Below are positions 7,868 to 16,026 of a stretch of DNA of 64,000 nt, in pieces. The translations under genes and the position numbers were made by a program. This DNA comes from Coprothermobacter sp. GTDB lineage: Bacteria; Caldisericota; Caldisericia; Cryosericales; Cryosericaceae. The notes beneath the pieces were generated by a model. The model worked only from the letters and a program-made list of their open reading frames with translations. It had not been told where the DNA came from and ran no database searches. The stretch is taken from assembly GCA_013824685.1 (NCBI GenBank), contig PNOG01000004.1:1-64000 (forward strand), in the 5' to 3' direction. Numbering within the stretch: position 1 is the stretch's first letter; every line of letters begins with the position of its first letter.

Positions 7868-9174
7868 AGGGGCACAGACAGACGCTCTGGTACTGGCTCG
7901 TTCCCGGCATTCGTGTCAAGAGATACCTCTTGCTGTTTGCCGCCGGGACAGCGCTTCTCGTTCTCGCCATCCTCGGACTGCTTCAGACGCCGGGCACGTC
8001 ATGGCTGATGAACCTCCGGCCGGCCGTTCAGCAGGTACTGCGCCGTTTCCTCCCTTCTGGAGCAGTCTCCACTGTCTTTGGGGTCCTGTGCGGCATCGCG
8101 GTGATCGTGTCCGCTTGCCTCATGGTTCTGGCGGCGGCCCTTCTGTCCCGTTCTCTGGTGGCTGCAATCACCGGGTCCGTTCCCCGGGAATCTGTCGCGC
8201 GGACCATCTATCGCTATCGCAAGGCCGAGTCCCTTCCCCGTGTCGTCGTCATCGGCGGGGGAACCGGCATCAAGCCAATCATCGAGTCACTCCGAACGGA
8301 GAACGTCAAGCTCACGACTATTGTCACCATGGCAGATAGTGGGGGAAGCACCGGACGTCTGCGCGAGACTACTGGGATGCTGCCTCCGGGCGATTTTCGA
8401 AACGCTCTCATCGCCACGGCAGGTGAGTCGACACGCAGTGCCCGTCTCCTAGCCTATCGTTTCCCGGAGCAGCTCGAAGGAATCGGCGGTCACAACGTCG
8501 GGAATCTCATGATCGCCGCTCTGAGCGACATCAAGGGAAATTTCGGCGATGCAGTGCAGGAACTTTCGGAACTCATGCAGTTGCCCGGCCGGGTTCTGCC
8601 GATGACTCTGGACAACATCTCGTTGCGCGCACACTTCACCGATGGTACGACGATCGATGGCGAAGACCAGGTCTCCCTGCAGGGCAAGAGCATCGACACC
8701 ATCGAAGTACTGCCGCCTCATGCAAAGCCCTTTGTCCCCGCACTCGAAGCGCTGTCTCAAGCAGATTACATCATCATCGGCCCTGGCTCTCTCTTCACAA
8801 GCCTGCTACCACCGCTGTCCATCGAGGCGACCGCCGACACGATCGTACGTTCTTCAGCCACGAAGGTGCTAGTCGTGAACGCGATGACTGAGCGAGGGGA
8901 AACGGAAGGCTACACCGCAGGAATGCACCTTCACAAGGTTGAAGAAGTCCTTGGACGGTCATGTATCGACATGATCCTGCTGAGCAGTACCCCTGTCCCT
9001 GCCGAGACGCTTGGGCGGTACGCTTCCGCCGGGGTCAATCCCGTCCCCAATGATCTCCCCAGGAGTCAGCATCCGAGGGTCGTCGAGGCCGATATCTGCT
9101 CAACCGGCGATGGCCTCATTCGCCACGATCCAGGAAAGCTTCGCATCGTCCTGAGGTCGCTCCTCGGGCTCTAG
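7864..9174 (+). CDS. glmR: GlmR/YvcK (CofD-like) protein with N-terminal membrane segments
   Basis: A YvcK/UPF0052 protein of the CofD superfamily, which in Bacillus binds UDP-GlcNAc and adjusts peptidoglycan precursor supply. The core starts around residue 120 with VVIGGGTGI, then TMADSGGSTGRLR, GDFRNAL and the family-typical GPGSLFTSLLP. The first ~110 residues hold two strongly hydrophobic segments, so the protein should be membrane-anchored, unlike the ~320-aa soluble Bacillus form; this protein is 436 aa. The GTG start at 7864 overlaps the rapZ stop (GTGA), indicating translational coupling. The membrane anchor is seen in sequence; its purpose is not known. Confidence 0.9.
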   Translation: MKGHRQTLWYWLVPGIRVKRYLLLFAAGTALLVLAILGLLQTPGTSWLMNLRPAVQQVLRRFLPSGAVSTVFGVLCGIAVIVSACLMVLAAALLSRSLVAAITGSVPRESVARTIYRYRKAESLPRVVVIGGGTGIKPIIESLRTENVKLTTIVTMADSGGSTGRLRETTGMLPPGDFRNALIATAGESTRSARLLAYRFPEQLEGIGGHNVGNLMIAALSDIKGNFGDAVQELSELMQLPGRVLPMTLDNISLRAHFTDGTTIDGEDQVSLQGKSIDTIEVLPPHAKPFVPALEALSQADYIIIGPGSLFTSLLPPLSIEATADTIVRSSATKVLVVNAMTERGETEGYTAGMHLHKVEEVLGRSCIDMILLSSTPVPAETLGRYASAGVNPVPNDLPRSQHPRVVEADICSTGDGLIRHDPGKLRIVLRSLLGL

Positions 9175-9180
9175 ACGCGA

Positions 9181-10053
9181 ATGGCGACGATCGAGTTCCT
9201 GAAACAGGAACTGGCAGGGCTGGCTTCAACCGATCCCCTGCTTGAACTGTCCGGAGCCCTCTATGGCGGAAGTTCTCTGGTTCTCCGCCACGGGGGAGCG
9301 CTGTCGATCTCCTTTACATCAAAGAGTCCATTTATCATGCGCTACGTGCTTTCTCTGTCCTCCCACGCACTCGCCAGTTGGCAACCCGGGCAGGCACTCC
9401 TCTCAAGGGCTGGGCACAAGCTCAGTTTCAACGCCGACCTTACTCCCGTTCAGGTGCAGCAACTGTTCTCGGGACTGTCTCCGCTGGAGCCCGCGCAGCT
9501 CGAGCGGCGTCTACGCGGGAAACGCGCGGCGGCGGCATTCACCAGAGGCTTCTTCCTCATCTCGGGGTATGCCGCCGTGCAAGGGACCCATCTGGAGTTC
9601 AGCTGCTCCCTGCCCGTCGGGCGTCGGCTCGTCGAACGCTCGCTGACTTCTCTCCATGTGACGCATGGCTCGCAGATCCGCCGCGCCTCCGAGATCACTT
9701 ATCTCAAATCACGCCAGGACATTATGTCGCTCCTCGCCGCCTGGGGAGCATCAAACTCGCTGGTGTCACTGGAAGAACTGCAGTTGGAGAGAGACATGGA
9801 CAACCAGGTCAACCGGTCGGTCAATGCGGAGCTGGGCAATCTGCAGCGCGAGACGATGGCTGTCGACGTATTGCGCGAGGCCTTCGATCGGACTGACCGT
9901 ACCTGTCTCTCGTCGCGCACGATCGAGGTCGTCCGGGCACGACTGAGGTATCCTGACCTCCCGCTGTCACAGCTCGCCGACAAGATACCCGGATGTGTCT
10001 CCAAGAGCACCATCCACTATCATATCGACAAGGTCCTTCGAAATGCGCGGTAG
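9181..10053 (+). CDS. whiA: WhiA-like DNA-binding regulator
   Basis: A 290-aa member of the WhiA family (LAGLIDADG-derived N-terminal domain plus helix-turn-helix). WhiA controls sporulation genes in Streptomyces and affects division and chromosome segregation in Bacillus. The N-terminus reads IEFLKQELAGL, and the C-terminal HTH has the family pattern RYPDLPLSQLADKI and SKSTIHYHIDKV. In the N-terminal domain the TRGFFLISGY segment matches the WhiA pattern TRGAFLAGG. It follows glmR by 6 nt. The presence of WhiA does not by itself imply sporulation, because it also occurs in non-sporulating lineages. Confidence 0.9.
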   Translation: MATIEFLKQELAGLASTDPLLELSGALYGGSSLVLRHGGALSISFTSKSPFIMRYVLSLSSHALASWQPGQALLSRAGHKLSFNADLTPVQVQQLFSGLSPLEPAQLERRLRGKRAAAAFTRGFFLISGYAAVQGTHLEFSCSLPVGRRLVERSLTSLHVTHGSQIRRASEITYLKSRQDIMSLLAAWGASNSLVSLEELQLERDMDNQVNRSVNAELGNLQRETMAVDVLREAFDRTDRTCLSSRTIEVVRARLRYPDLPLSQLADKIPGCVSKSTIHYHIDKVLRNAR

Positions 10054-11302
10054 CCAGAAACAGCGACAACAACTGAGCCTTCGCCAGAAATCCTATCTGG
10101 CCACGCGTGGTCTGGTTCTCGAGCAGCCTCTGAGCGATTTCGGAACTCTCATGGATCGGTTCGCTGCCGGCAGCATCTTTGCCGAGAAGCATGCCCGGAC
10201 CGAACCATCCGGTGATACATGGAACGGCGATCTCGATAGCTTTGCAGACTCCGAAGAGTCCACTCCTGCCGAATTGATCGTCGACGAGCTCCTGGACATG
10301 AATCTCATTGACGATTCTCAGGTCGAGTGTGCACGATTCGTCGCCTCGGATCTGGATGAACATGGCTTCTTCACGAGACAGATTTCGCGGTACGCCTTCT
10401 CGATCGATTTCGGCATTACAGAGGTTCGACGGGTATTGGCCGCCATGCGCACCCTCGAGCCGGCGGGACTCGGCGCCACAGACGTCGCCCATGCCTTTGC
10501 CCTGCAGATGTCGCGTGTGCTCCCTGAGCTTCCGGTGTCTGCCTGTGCGCAGTTCCTGCGTACGCGTCAGCGCTCTGTGTCTCCGGGCGTCATTCGCGCC
10601 TGTCTCAGAAAACTTGGGGTAGCGTGTGATCCGGCCACGTTGCAGCGCATCCTGGCCGTGCTGGACCCTGAACCCGCGAAACGCATGACGTCTGGACAAC
10701 CACGTATCGTTGCGCCTGATATCATCATCGAGCAGGATTCGCTGACTGGAGCCCTCGTGTGCTCGGCACCCGGGCCCGCCTGGAGGCTCGCAATCGATTC
10801 TGTCGCCGTGTCATCAGCCCGCAAGGATCCTGAAGCGAGAAAGCAGGTCCTCACAGAGATTACCAGAGTCCGGTGGATCAACGATGCCATCGCGGAACGC
10901 ACGACGATGCTTGCCGAACTGGGCGGCGCTCTCATCGCTTCGCTTGCTCCATACCTCGCCAACCAGTCGGACCACCCATCGCGTGTCCCAGTGGAGCGCC
11001 TGATGCAGGCAACCGGGATGTCGCGAACGGTGATGGTCCGCGCACTTCGCCGCAAATATGTGAAGACTCCTCGTGGCACCTTCAGACTCCGTTCGATGGT
11101 GATGGACCGGTGGCAGACCGCGGCGGCCCCGGCCAAGGAGGCAGTGGCACTGCTGCTCCAGTCCGACAGGGGCGCAACAGCCATGAGCGACCGGGAGATA
11201 GCGGGGCGCCTCGCAAACCAGGGCATCCACATCAGTCGACGAACCGTTGCCAAGTATCGTCTCTCACTTGGAATCCCTGCTCGCTACTTCAGGAACAGTT
11301 AA
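10043..11302 (+). CDS. rpoN: RNA polymerase sigma-54 factor
   Basis: A 419-aa sigma-54. The N-terminal region is Gln/Leu-rich (QKQRQQLSLRQKSYL) and contacts activators in known family members. The core-binding and HTH regions follow, with YVKTPRGTFRLRSM matching the conserved KYVxTPRGxFxLK. The RpoN box reads SRRTVAKYR near the C-terminus, close to the canonical ARRTVAKYR that reads the -24 element. The ATG at 10043 overlaps the end of whiA by 11 bp. No sigma-54 activator gene is in the window and no -24/-12 promoter was found upstream of gap. Some Firmicutes also have rpoN next to the gap operon. Confidence 0.9.
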   Translation: MRGSQKQRQQLSLRQKSYLATRGLVLEQPLSDFGTLMDRFAAGSIFAEKHARTEPSGDTWNGDLDSFADSEESTPAELIVDELLDMNLIDDSQVECARFVASDLDEHGFFTRQISRYAFSIDFGITEVRRVLAAMRTLEPAGLGATDVAHAFALQMSRVLPELPVSACAQFLRTRQRSVSPGVIRACLRKLGVACDPATLQRILAVLDPEPAKRMTSGQPRIVAPDIIIEQDSLTGALVCSAPGPAWRLAIDSVAVSSARKDPEARKQVLTEITRVRWINDAIAERTTMLAELGGALIASLAPYLANQSDHPSRVPVERLMQATGMSRTVMVRALRRKYVKTPRGTFRLRSMVMDRWQTAAAPAKEAVALLLQSDRGATAMSDREIAGRLANQGIHISRRTVAKYRLSLGIPARYFRNS

Positions 11303-11320
11303 TAACCTTCTGTTTTCATT

Positions 11321-11350
11321 TTGCCAGCATTTGGATATCATGTGTATACG
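11321..11350 (+). promoter_or_regulatory. Possible gap promoter
   Basis: TTGCCA (11321-11326), an 18-bp spacer, TATACG (11345-11350) in the rpoN-gap gap. The match is modest. Confidence 0.35.
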
Positions 11351-11399
11351 TTGCCGTTCCGGTTCGGCCGGTGCGGTCCATTTCCTACGGAGGTAGACT

Positions 11400-12407
11400 A
11401 TGGCAAAGATTGCAATCAACGGACTTGGCAGAGTCGGTCGGCAGGTATTGAAGCATCTCATCACGCGCTATCCAGAAATCGAGATTGTTGCCGCCAATGA
11501 TATCACAGATGAGCAGACGCTGGCACACCTGCTGAAGTATGATTCGAACTATGGCACCTGGGACATCGATATCGAGGGCAAGGAAGGCGCAATCGTCATC
11601 GGCGGACGCGAAGTCAAGATCTTCCGTGAGAAAGATCCTGCCACTCTGCCATGGGGCAACTTGGGTATCGACATCGTCATCGAATCGACTGGAGTCTTCA
11701 CGGACGCCGACAAGGCTCGCGGACACATAACCGCTGGCGCCAAGAAAGTCCTGATCACCGCTCCTGCGAAGGGCGAGGATATCACGATCGTTCTGGGCGT
11801 CAACGAGGACCTTCTGGATGTATCCAAGCACAGCATCATCTCCAATGCCTCTTGCACAACGAACTCACTAGCTCCCGTGGTCAAAGTGCTCAATGACAAC
11901 TGGGGCGTCGAGAAGGGCTACATGACCACCGTCCACAGCTACACGCTGGACCAGCGCATTCTCGATGCTCCGCACAAGGACCTGCGCCGAGCCCGCAATG
12001 CTGCCACCAACATCATCCCCACAACGACAGGCGCAAGCAAGGCCGTCGCACTGGTCATTCCGGAGATGAAGGGCAAGCTGGACGGTATCTCGTTGCGCGT
12101 CCCTACGTCCACTGTCTCCCTCACCGTGTTCGATGCTGTTCTCACCAAGCCAGCCACCAGGGAAGAAATCAATGCGGCACTCAAAGAGGCTTCCGAGACG
12201 AAGATGAAGGGTTTCCTCGGGTACAACGAACTACCTCTTGTCTCTTCCGACTACCGTGGCACGATCTACTCGGGCATTGTCGATGGCCTTTCCACCAAGT
12301 CGAGCGGCACTCTCGTACAGGTTCTTAGCTGGTACGATAATGAGTGGGGCTATAGCGCAAGGGTCGCTGACCTCACGAAGCTCATCGTCAAGAAGGCATC
12401 CTACTAG
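11400..12407 (+). CDS. gap: Glyceraldehyde-3-phosphate dehydrogenase
   Basis: A 335-aa phosphorylating GAPDH of glycolysis and gluconeogenesis. The Rossmann motif GLGRVGRQV is at residues 8-16 and the catalytic Cys is C152 in SNASCTTNSLAP. The C-terminal WYDNEWGYSARV is typical. ACGGAGG precedes the ATG. It lies 10 bp upstream of pgk, giving the common gap-pgk pair; triosephosphate isomerase is not next to it, as secG follows pgk instead. Asp/Asn at the position after the second beta strand (AANDITD) suggests NAD preference. Confidence 0.97.
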   Translation: MAKIAINGLGRVGRQVLKHLITRYPEIEIVAANDITDEQTLAHLLKYDSNYGTWDIDIEGKEGAIVIGGREVKIFREKDPATLPWGNLGIDIVIESTGVFTDADKARGHITAGAKKVLITAPAKGEDITIVLGVNEDLLDVSKHSIISNASCTTNSLAPVVKVLNDNWGVEKGYMTTVHSYTLDQRILDAPHKDLRRARNAATNIIPTTTGASKAVALVIPEMKGKLDGISLRVPTSTVSLTVFDAVLTKPATREEINAALKEASETKMKGFLGYNELPLVSSDYRGTIYSGIVDGLSTKSSGTLVQVLSWYDNEWGYSARVADLTKLIVKKASY

Positions 12408-12417
12408 GGGCGTCGTC

Positions 12418-13608
12418 ATGACGAAGCGGAGTATCAAGGATCTCGACGTTCAGAACAAGAGAGTACTTCTGAGAGTCGATTACAACGTCCCTGTGTCGAA
12501 GGACGGAGCGATTACCGATGACAAGCGCATCCTCGAGACGCTGCCGACCATTCGGTATCTGCTCGACAAGAACGCCACCGTCATCCTCGTGACGCACATG
12601 GGCCGTCCCGATGGAAAAATCGTGGAATCGCTGCGGCTGGACAAGATAGCGCAGAGGCTGTCGGCTCTGCTGGGCAAGCCGGTCAACAAGCTCAATTCTG
12701 TTGTCGGTCCCGACGTCACGGAAGTCGTTGCAAACGCCAAGCCAGGCGACATCATCATGCTCGAAAACGTGCGGTTCCTCAAAGAGGAGAAGAATGGCTC
12801 CGAGGAACTCGCAAAGAAGCTTGCCGCCCTCGCGGACGTCTACGTGGACGATGCGTTTGCCACTGCTCATCGGCCCGATACCTCGGTTGCCGGCGTACCC
12901 CAGTTTCTTCCATCGGCAGCAGGCTTCCTGCTCGAGAAGGAGATCGATGTTCTTGAGACCGTCACGACATCTGCCAAGAAACCCTTCATTGCTATCCTGG
13001 GTGGCGCCAAGGTTTCCGACAAGATCGGCCTCATCAAGAACCTGCTGACCAAGACCGACGCGATTCTCATTGGCGGTGGCATGGCGTTCACCTTCCTGAA
13101 GGCTATGGGATACGCCATTGGGTTCTCCCTTGTGGAAGAAGACTACCTCAAGGTCGCTGACGAGATTATCGAAGCGGCCAAGACAAGGGGAACCCGTCTC
13201 CTCCTCCCTGTGGACGTCATTGTCACGAACGAGATCAAGGCCGGAAGTTCATACCGCATCGTCGACATTGAAGAGATTCCCGCGGATCAGATTGGCGTAG
13301 ACATCGGTCCAAAGACCATCCAGGCATTCGAGGAGGAGATCGCGAAGGCTAGTACCATCATCTGGAACGGACCGATGGGAGTCATCGAGATCGATGAGTT
13401 CGCCGAAGGCACCAAGTCTCTCGCACGGATCATTGCTGTGAGGTCAGACGCGCTGACCGTTGCCGGCGGAGGTGAGACCGCCTCGGTCATCGACGCATTG
13501 AATCTCCAGCATGACTTCAAGCACGTGTCCACCGGTGGTGGCGCGTTCCTGGAATACCTTGAAGGCAAGCAACTTCCCGGCATCGAAGCTATCGATTCGG
13601 TGGACTAG
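12418..13608 (+). CDS. pgk: Phosphoglycerate kinase
   Basis: A 396-aa monomeric glycolytic kinase transferring phosphate from 1,3-bisphosphoglycerate to ADP. The N-terminal substrate motif [17 protein letters not shown] is clear, where most PGKs have RVDFNVP, followed by HMGRPDG and [12 protein letters not shown]. The C-terminal nucleotide site ends with the glycine-rich [10 protein letters not shown] and [14 protein letters not shown]. The ATG at 12418 has AGGGGCG upstream and gives the standard N-terminus. It is co-transcribed with gap. Confidence 0.97.
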   Translation: MTKRSIKDLDVQNKRVLLRVDYNVPVSKDGAITDDKRILETLPTIRYLLDKNATVILVTHMGRPDGKIVESLRLDKIAQRLSALLGKPVNKLNSVVGPDVTEVVANAKPGDIIMLENVRFLKEEKNGSEELAKKLAALADVYVDDAFATAHRPDTSVAGVPQFLPSAAGFLLEKEIDVLETVTTSAKKPFIAILGGAKVSDKIGLIKNLLTKTDAILIGGGMAFTFLKAMGYAIGFSLVEEDYLKVADEIIEAAKTRGTRLLLPVDVIVTNEIKAGSSYRIVDIEEIPADQIGVDIGPKTIQAFEEEIAKASTIIWNGPMGVIEIDEFAEGTKSLARIIAVRSDALTVAGGGETASVIDALNLQHDFKHVSTGGGAFLEYLEGKQLPGIEAIDSVD

Positions 13609-13621
13609 CGCGCCTCAGCAC

Positions 13622-13649
13622 TTGAAATCGAAGCGGCTTTCCGTATAAT
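13622..13649 (+). promoter_or_regulatory. secG promoter
   Basis: TTGAAA (13622-13627), a 16-bp spacer, TATAAT (13644-13649). The predicted start lies near 13656, just before the GGAGG site of secG. The three tRNAs downstream are probably read from here as well. Confidence 0.75.
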
Positions 13650-13673
13650 AGCTCTTGTTACCGGAGGTTCACG

Positions 13674-13898
13674 TTGCTAAAAACTGTTTTGGAAATAGTC
13701 ATGGCTTTGGTTGCAGTCGGCGACATCCTTGCGATTCTGTTCATGGACCCCAAGGGTAGCGGATTAGGCTCGATTTCAGGCAGCGCAACCGTGTTCAACT
13801 CGCGCAAGCCCAAGGATGCTCTCCTTGACCGGCTTGCGGTTGTTCTATCCATTGCGTTTGTGGGATTGTCCCTGGTACTCGTAGTCTTCAAGTTCTAG
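13674..13898 (+). CDS. secG: SecG preprotein translocase subunit
   Basis: A 74-aa membrane protein with two hydrophobic helices (residues ~3-24 and ~51-72) joined by a Gly/Ser-rich loop (DPKGSGLGSISGSATVF), the classic SecG layout. It stimulates SecYEG-mediated export. The start is TTG at 13674, supported by GGAGG 6 nt upstream; the next Met would remove the first helix. It has its own strong promoter and is followed by a tRNA cluster. Confidence 0.88.
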   Translation: MLKTVLEIVMALVAVGDILAILFMDPKGSGLGSISGSATVFNSRKPKDALLDRLAVVLSIAFVGLSLVLVVFKF

Positions 13899-13916
13899 GG
13901 TAGCACCAAGCCTCGT

Positions 13917-14001
13917 GCCGGGGTGGCGGAATTGGCAGACGCGTGCGTTTAAGGGGCGCATGGAGCAATCCGTGTGGGTTCAATTCCCACCCTCGGCACC
14001 A
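13917..14001 (+). tRNA. tRNA-Leu(AAG), CCA encoded
   Basis: An 85-nt class II tRNA. Acceptor GCCGGGG/CCTCGGC, anticodon stem TGCGT/GCGCA with loop TTAAGGG, giving anticodon AAG. The variable arm is GGA-GCAA-TCC and the T stem GTGGG/CCCAC. Reading the anticodon as TAA would require a G-G mismatch at the base of the stem, so AAG is preferred. Confidence 0.85.
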
Positions 14002-14024
14002 TCCGTATGAATACTACAATCCAG

Positions 14025-14099
14025 GGGCGGATAGTTCAGCGGTAGAACGCTTGCCTTACAAGCAAGAAGTCGCAGGTTCGAATCCTGTTTCGCCCACCA
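14025..14099 (+). tRNA. tRNA-Val(TAC), CCA encoded
   Basis: Acceptor GGGCGGA pairs with TTCGCCC. The anticodon stem CTTGC/GCAAG encloses loop CTTACAA, giving TAC. The T-loop is TTCGAAT and ACCA is encoded. Confidence 0.95.
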
Positions 14100-14128
14100 G
14101 CAGTGCGGTATTGTTGCTTGATGGTGGG

Positions 14129-14167
14129 ACCGCTCATCGGCCTAAGCGCACGGTGAGCGGTTTCTTT
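14129..14167 (+). terminator. Hairpin between tRNA-Val and tRNA-Phe
   Basis: An 11-bp stem (14129-14139 with 14151-14161, one G-U) followed by TTCTTT. It looks like an intrinsic terminator, yet no separate promoter for tRNA-Phe was found, so readthrough or a processing role is possible. Confidence 0.5.
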
Positions 14168-14177
14168 GAAGTAGAGT

Positions 14178-14253
14178 GCCGAGATAGCTCAGTTGGTAGA
14201 GCAGGGGACTGAAAATCCCCGTGTCGACGGTTCAATTCCGCCTCTCGGCACCA
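14178..14253 (+). tRNA. tRNA-Phe(GAA), CCA encoded
   Basis: Acceptor GCCGAGA/TCTCGGC, anticodon stem GGGGA/TCCCC with loop CTGAAAA, giving GAA. ACCA is encoded and a TTTTT run follows. Confidence 0.96.
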
Positions 14254-14392
14254 TTTTTGTATCCGGACTCGATCGTCTCGATCCATGAAACCATTCCCCA
14301 GTCAGCCACCGTCGGAAATACAATCGCCGCCACAATGCTCCGTGCGCTGGGCGGCAACGAGTCTTCCCTCAAGCTATCAATTCACGTACTGG

Positions 14393-15778
14393 TCATGGCT
14401 TGTTCTCTGGAGACTCCGCCGCTTTCACCGCCAGTGCAGCCTCGATACGCTCTTTCTGGATCGAACAGCCGAGCGCGTAGGGCTTCAGGAGGGCACCGCT
14501 GGTCGCGTGGTTGTTAGCAAGGCACCCGCCACTGCAGTAGAAGCGCGCCCAGCAGCTGCCACACTCCTCTTTGGCAAACAGAAAGTTCGCGTGAGCGAAC
14601 TCTGCTACCAGCTCAGGGCGCTCCAGCACCGGGCTCATGAGGACATTCCCCATCCTGTACTCCTGAACGCCATCAAACTGATGACAGGGGAACACGTCTC
14701 CATTCGGAGCAACAGCCATGTATTCGACACCAGCACCACATCCATAGATGCGCTTGCTGAGACATGGCCCTGCTTCGAGGTCCAGCTTGAAGTGAAAGAA
14801 ATCAAACCCCGAGCCTGAGCCCAGTTCACCCAGGAAGTACGCAATGAGTTCCTCGTACTGGGCGCGAATTGCTGGAAGGTCACTGTTCTGAAGGGCAAGA
14901 GCCGAGTCTGCCGAAAGCACGACAGGCTCCATCGAGATGTACTTGAACCCCAGGCTATGGAGCTCTCGAACGCTCTCGGCAAATGCCAGCGTGTTGCGCG
15001 CATACGTTCCCCGCACAAAGTAGCCCCCTTCATCGCGTGTCCGCGTGAAGTGCCGTATCCGTTCAATGATGGTATCGAAGGTGCCACGTCCATCCTTGAA
15101 AACACGGTTGGCATCGTTGGCCCTCCGACTGCCATCCAGGCTGAGGACAACAGACACGTCATTCGCCTCGAGTATCGGGAACATGTCATCCCGAAGCAAT
15201 GAGCCGTTGGTTGTCAGCGTGAACCGCCACTTCTTCAGGGGATATGTTGACCGCGCGTACGCCATGGTGTCAACCACAACACCCCAGTTCATAAGTGGCT
15301 CACCACCGAAGAAATCGACCTCGACGTTATGGTGGACACCGCTCTCGCGTACGAGGAAATCGATTGCTGCGCAGGCAACCTCTTGTGTCATCAACGTCGT
15401 CTCGCCATGGTAGTCGCCCCCATGAGCGAAACAGTATACGCATGAGAAGTTGCACTCATGTGCGACATTGAGGCACAGAGACTTCAGTGTCAACACCGAT
15501 CCGTCTTCTGTCGGCCGTATGGCCGGCGTGAACAGACACCCTGCGGCGATAAGCTGCTCGAGTTCACCTTCGATCTCGGTGATCGTCTGCGTGTCCAGAC
15601 CTGTCAGCCGTTGGACAGATTCGCCCTCCGCCCAAGAGTCTGCGAGAACCAACTGAAGATATCGGTAGACTCGCTCGTCAAGCGAGAAGATCGACCCTGA
15701 TGGAACGTCCAGGAGCACAAAAAAACCGCCTCTCTCGAAGAGATGAGTCGAGGCGGGTAAGATGCGGGAGAGCGCCAC
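14393..15778 (-). CDS. SCIFF peptide radical-SAM maturase (thioether-forming)
   Basis: A 461-aa radical-SAM enzyme with the CX3CX2C cluster motif C109/C113/C116 (CNFSCVYC), the FFGGEPLMNW motif, and a C-terminal SPASM-type region with several Cys (GCGAG, FPCHQF, CGSCWARFYCSGGC). The first ~90 residues resemble the PqqD-like peptide-recognition domain of these enzymes. Family members form sulfur-to-carbon thioether bridges in the SCIFF precursor. The gene starts with GTG only 3 nt after the stop of an upstream 55-codon SCIFF precursor, so enzyme and substrate are co-translated. No dedicated exporter or protease is next to it. The biological role of SCIFF (ranthipeptide) products is largely unsettled. 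Confidence 0.9.
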   Translation of the reverse strand: MALSRILPASTHLFERGGFFVLLDVPSGSIFSLDERVYRYLQLVLADSWAEGESVQRLTGLDTQTITEIEGELEQLIAAGCLFTPAIRPTEDGSVLTLKSLCLNVAHECNFSCVYCFAHGGDYHGETTLMTQEVACAAIDFLVRESGVHHNVEVDFFGGEPLMNWGVVVDTMAYARSTYPLKKWRFTLTTNGSLLRDDMFPILEANDVSVVLSLDGSRRANDANRVFKDGRGTFDTIIERIRHFTRTRDEGGYFVRGTYARNTLAFAESVRELHSLGFKYISMEPVVLSADSALALQNSDLPAIRAQYEELIAYFLGELGSGSGFDFFHFKLDLEAGPCLSKRIYGCGAGVEYMAVAPNGDVFPCHQFDGVQEYRMGNVLMSPVLERPELVAEFAHANFLFAKEECGSCWARFYCSGGCLANNHATSGALLKPYALGCSIQKERIEAALAVKAAESPENKP

Positions 15779-15781
15779 GAG

Positions 15782-15949
15782 CTACCAGATGAACCGCTCG
15801 GGCTTTTTCCTGGTTTCGCAGACCTGGTTGCCTACGGTCGAGGACGTCTTGCAAGCGGACTTGCAGGGAGTCTGGCACTCACGACACGCCCTCGCAAGCT
15901 TGTCGTCGACGTCAATGGTCTTTGCTGCTACCACCTTGATGAACTTCAC
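15782..15949 (-). CDS. SCIFF-family ranthipeptide precursor (five-Cys variant)
   Basis: A 55-aa peptide gene immediately upstream of its maturase. It has a leader (KFIKVVAAKTIDVDDKLARA) and a Cys-rich core, CRECQTPCKSACKTSSTVG, followed by NQVCET. This matches the SCIFF consensus (six Cys in about forty-five residues), where TSCTVGNQSCE is usual. Here the Cys before TVGNQ is Ser, leaving five Cys (22, 25, 29, 33, 44), and a basic/aromatic tail KKPERFIW follows. The start is GTG at 15949 with AAGGGAG 7 nt upstream. The TVGNQ acceptor region targeted in known SCIFF maturation is intact. Confidence 0.88.
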   Translation of the reverse strand: MKFIKVVAAKTIDVDDKLARACRECQTPCKSACKTSSTVGNQVCETRKKPERFIW

Positions 15950-15987
15950 AGTGTTGCTCCCTTCTCAAACCAGGATTTTGTCCACAT

Positions 15988-16016
15988 AATATCCACGATA
16001 AGCAGCGATAAGTCAA
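15988..16016 (-). promoter_or_regulatory. Candidate promoter of SCIFF operon
   Basis: Minus strand: TTGACT (16016-16011), a 17-bp spacer, GATATT (15993-15988); TATTAT at 15991-15986 is an alternative -10. It lies about 40 bp before the precursor start. Confidence 0.45.
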
Positions 16017-16026
16017 GAGGTTCAGC

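Noticed and set aside
11303-11399. Sigma-54 promoter upstream of gap, because rpoN is adjacent
   Set aside because: No GG-N10-GC pattern of the -24/-12 class was found; a weak sigma-70-like site fits better.
13917-14001. Reading the leucine tRNA as anticodon TAA
   Set aside because: It forces a G-G mismatch at the base of the anticodon stem, whereas AAG gives five pairs.
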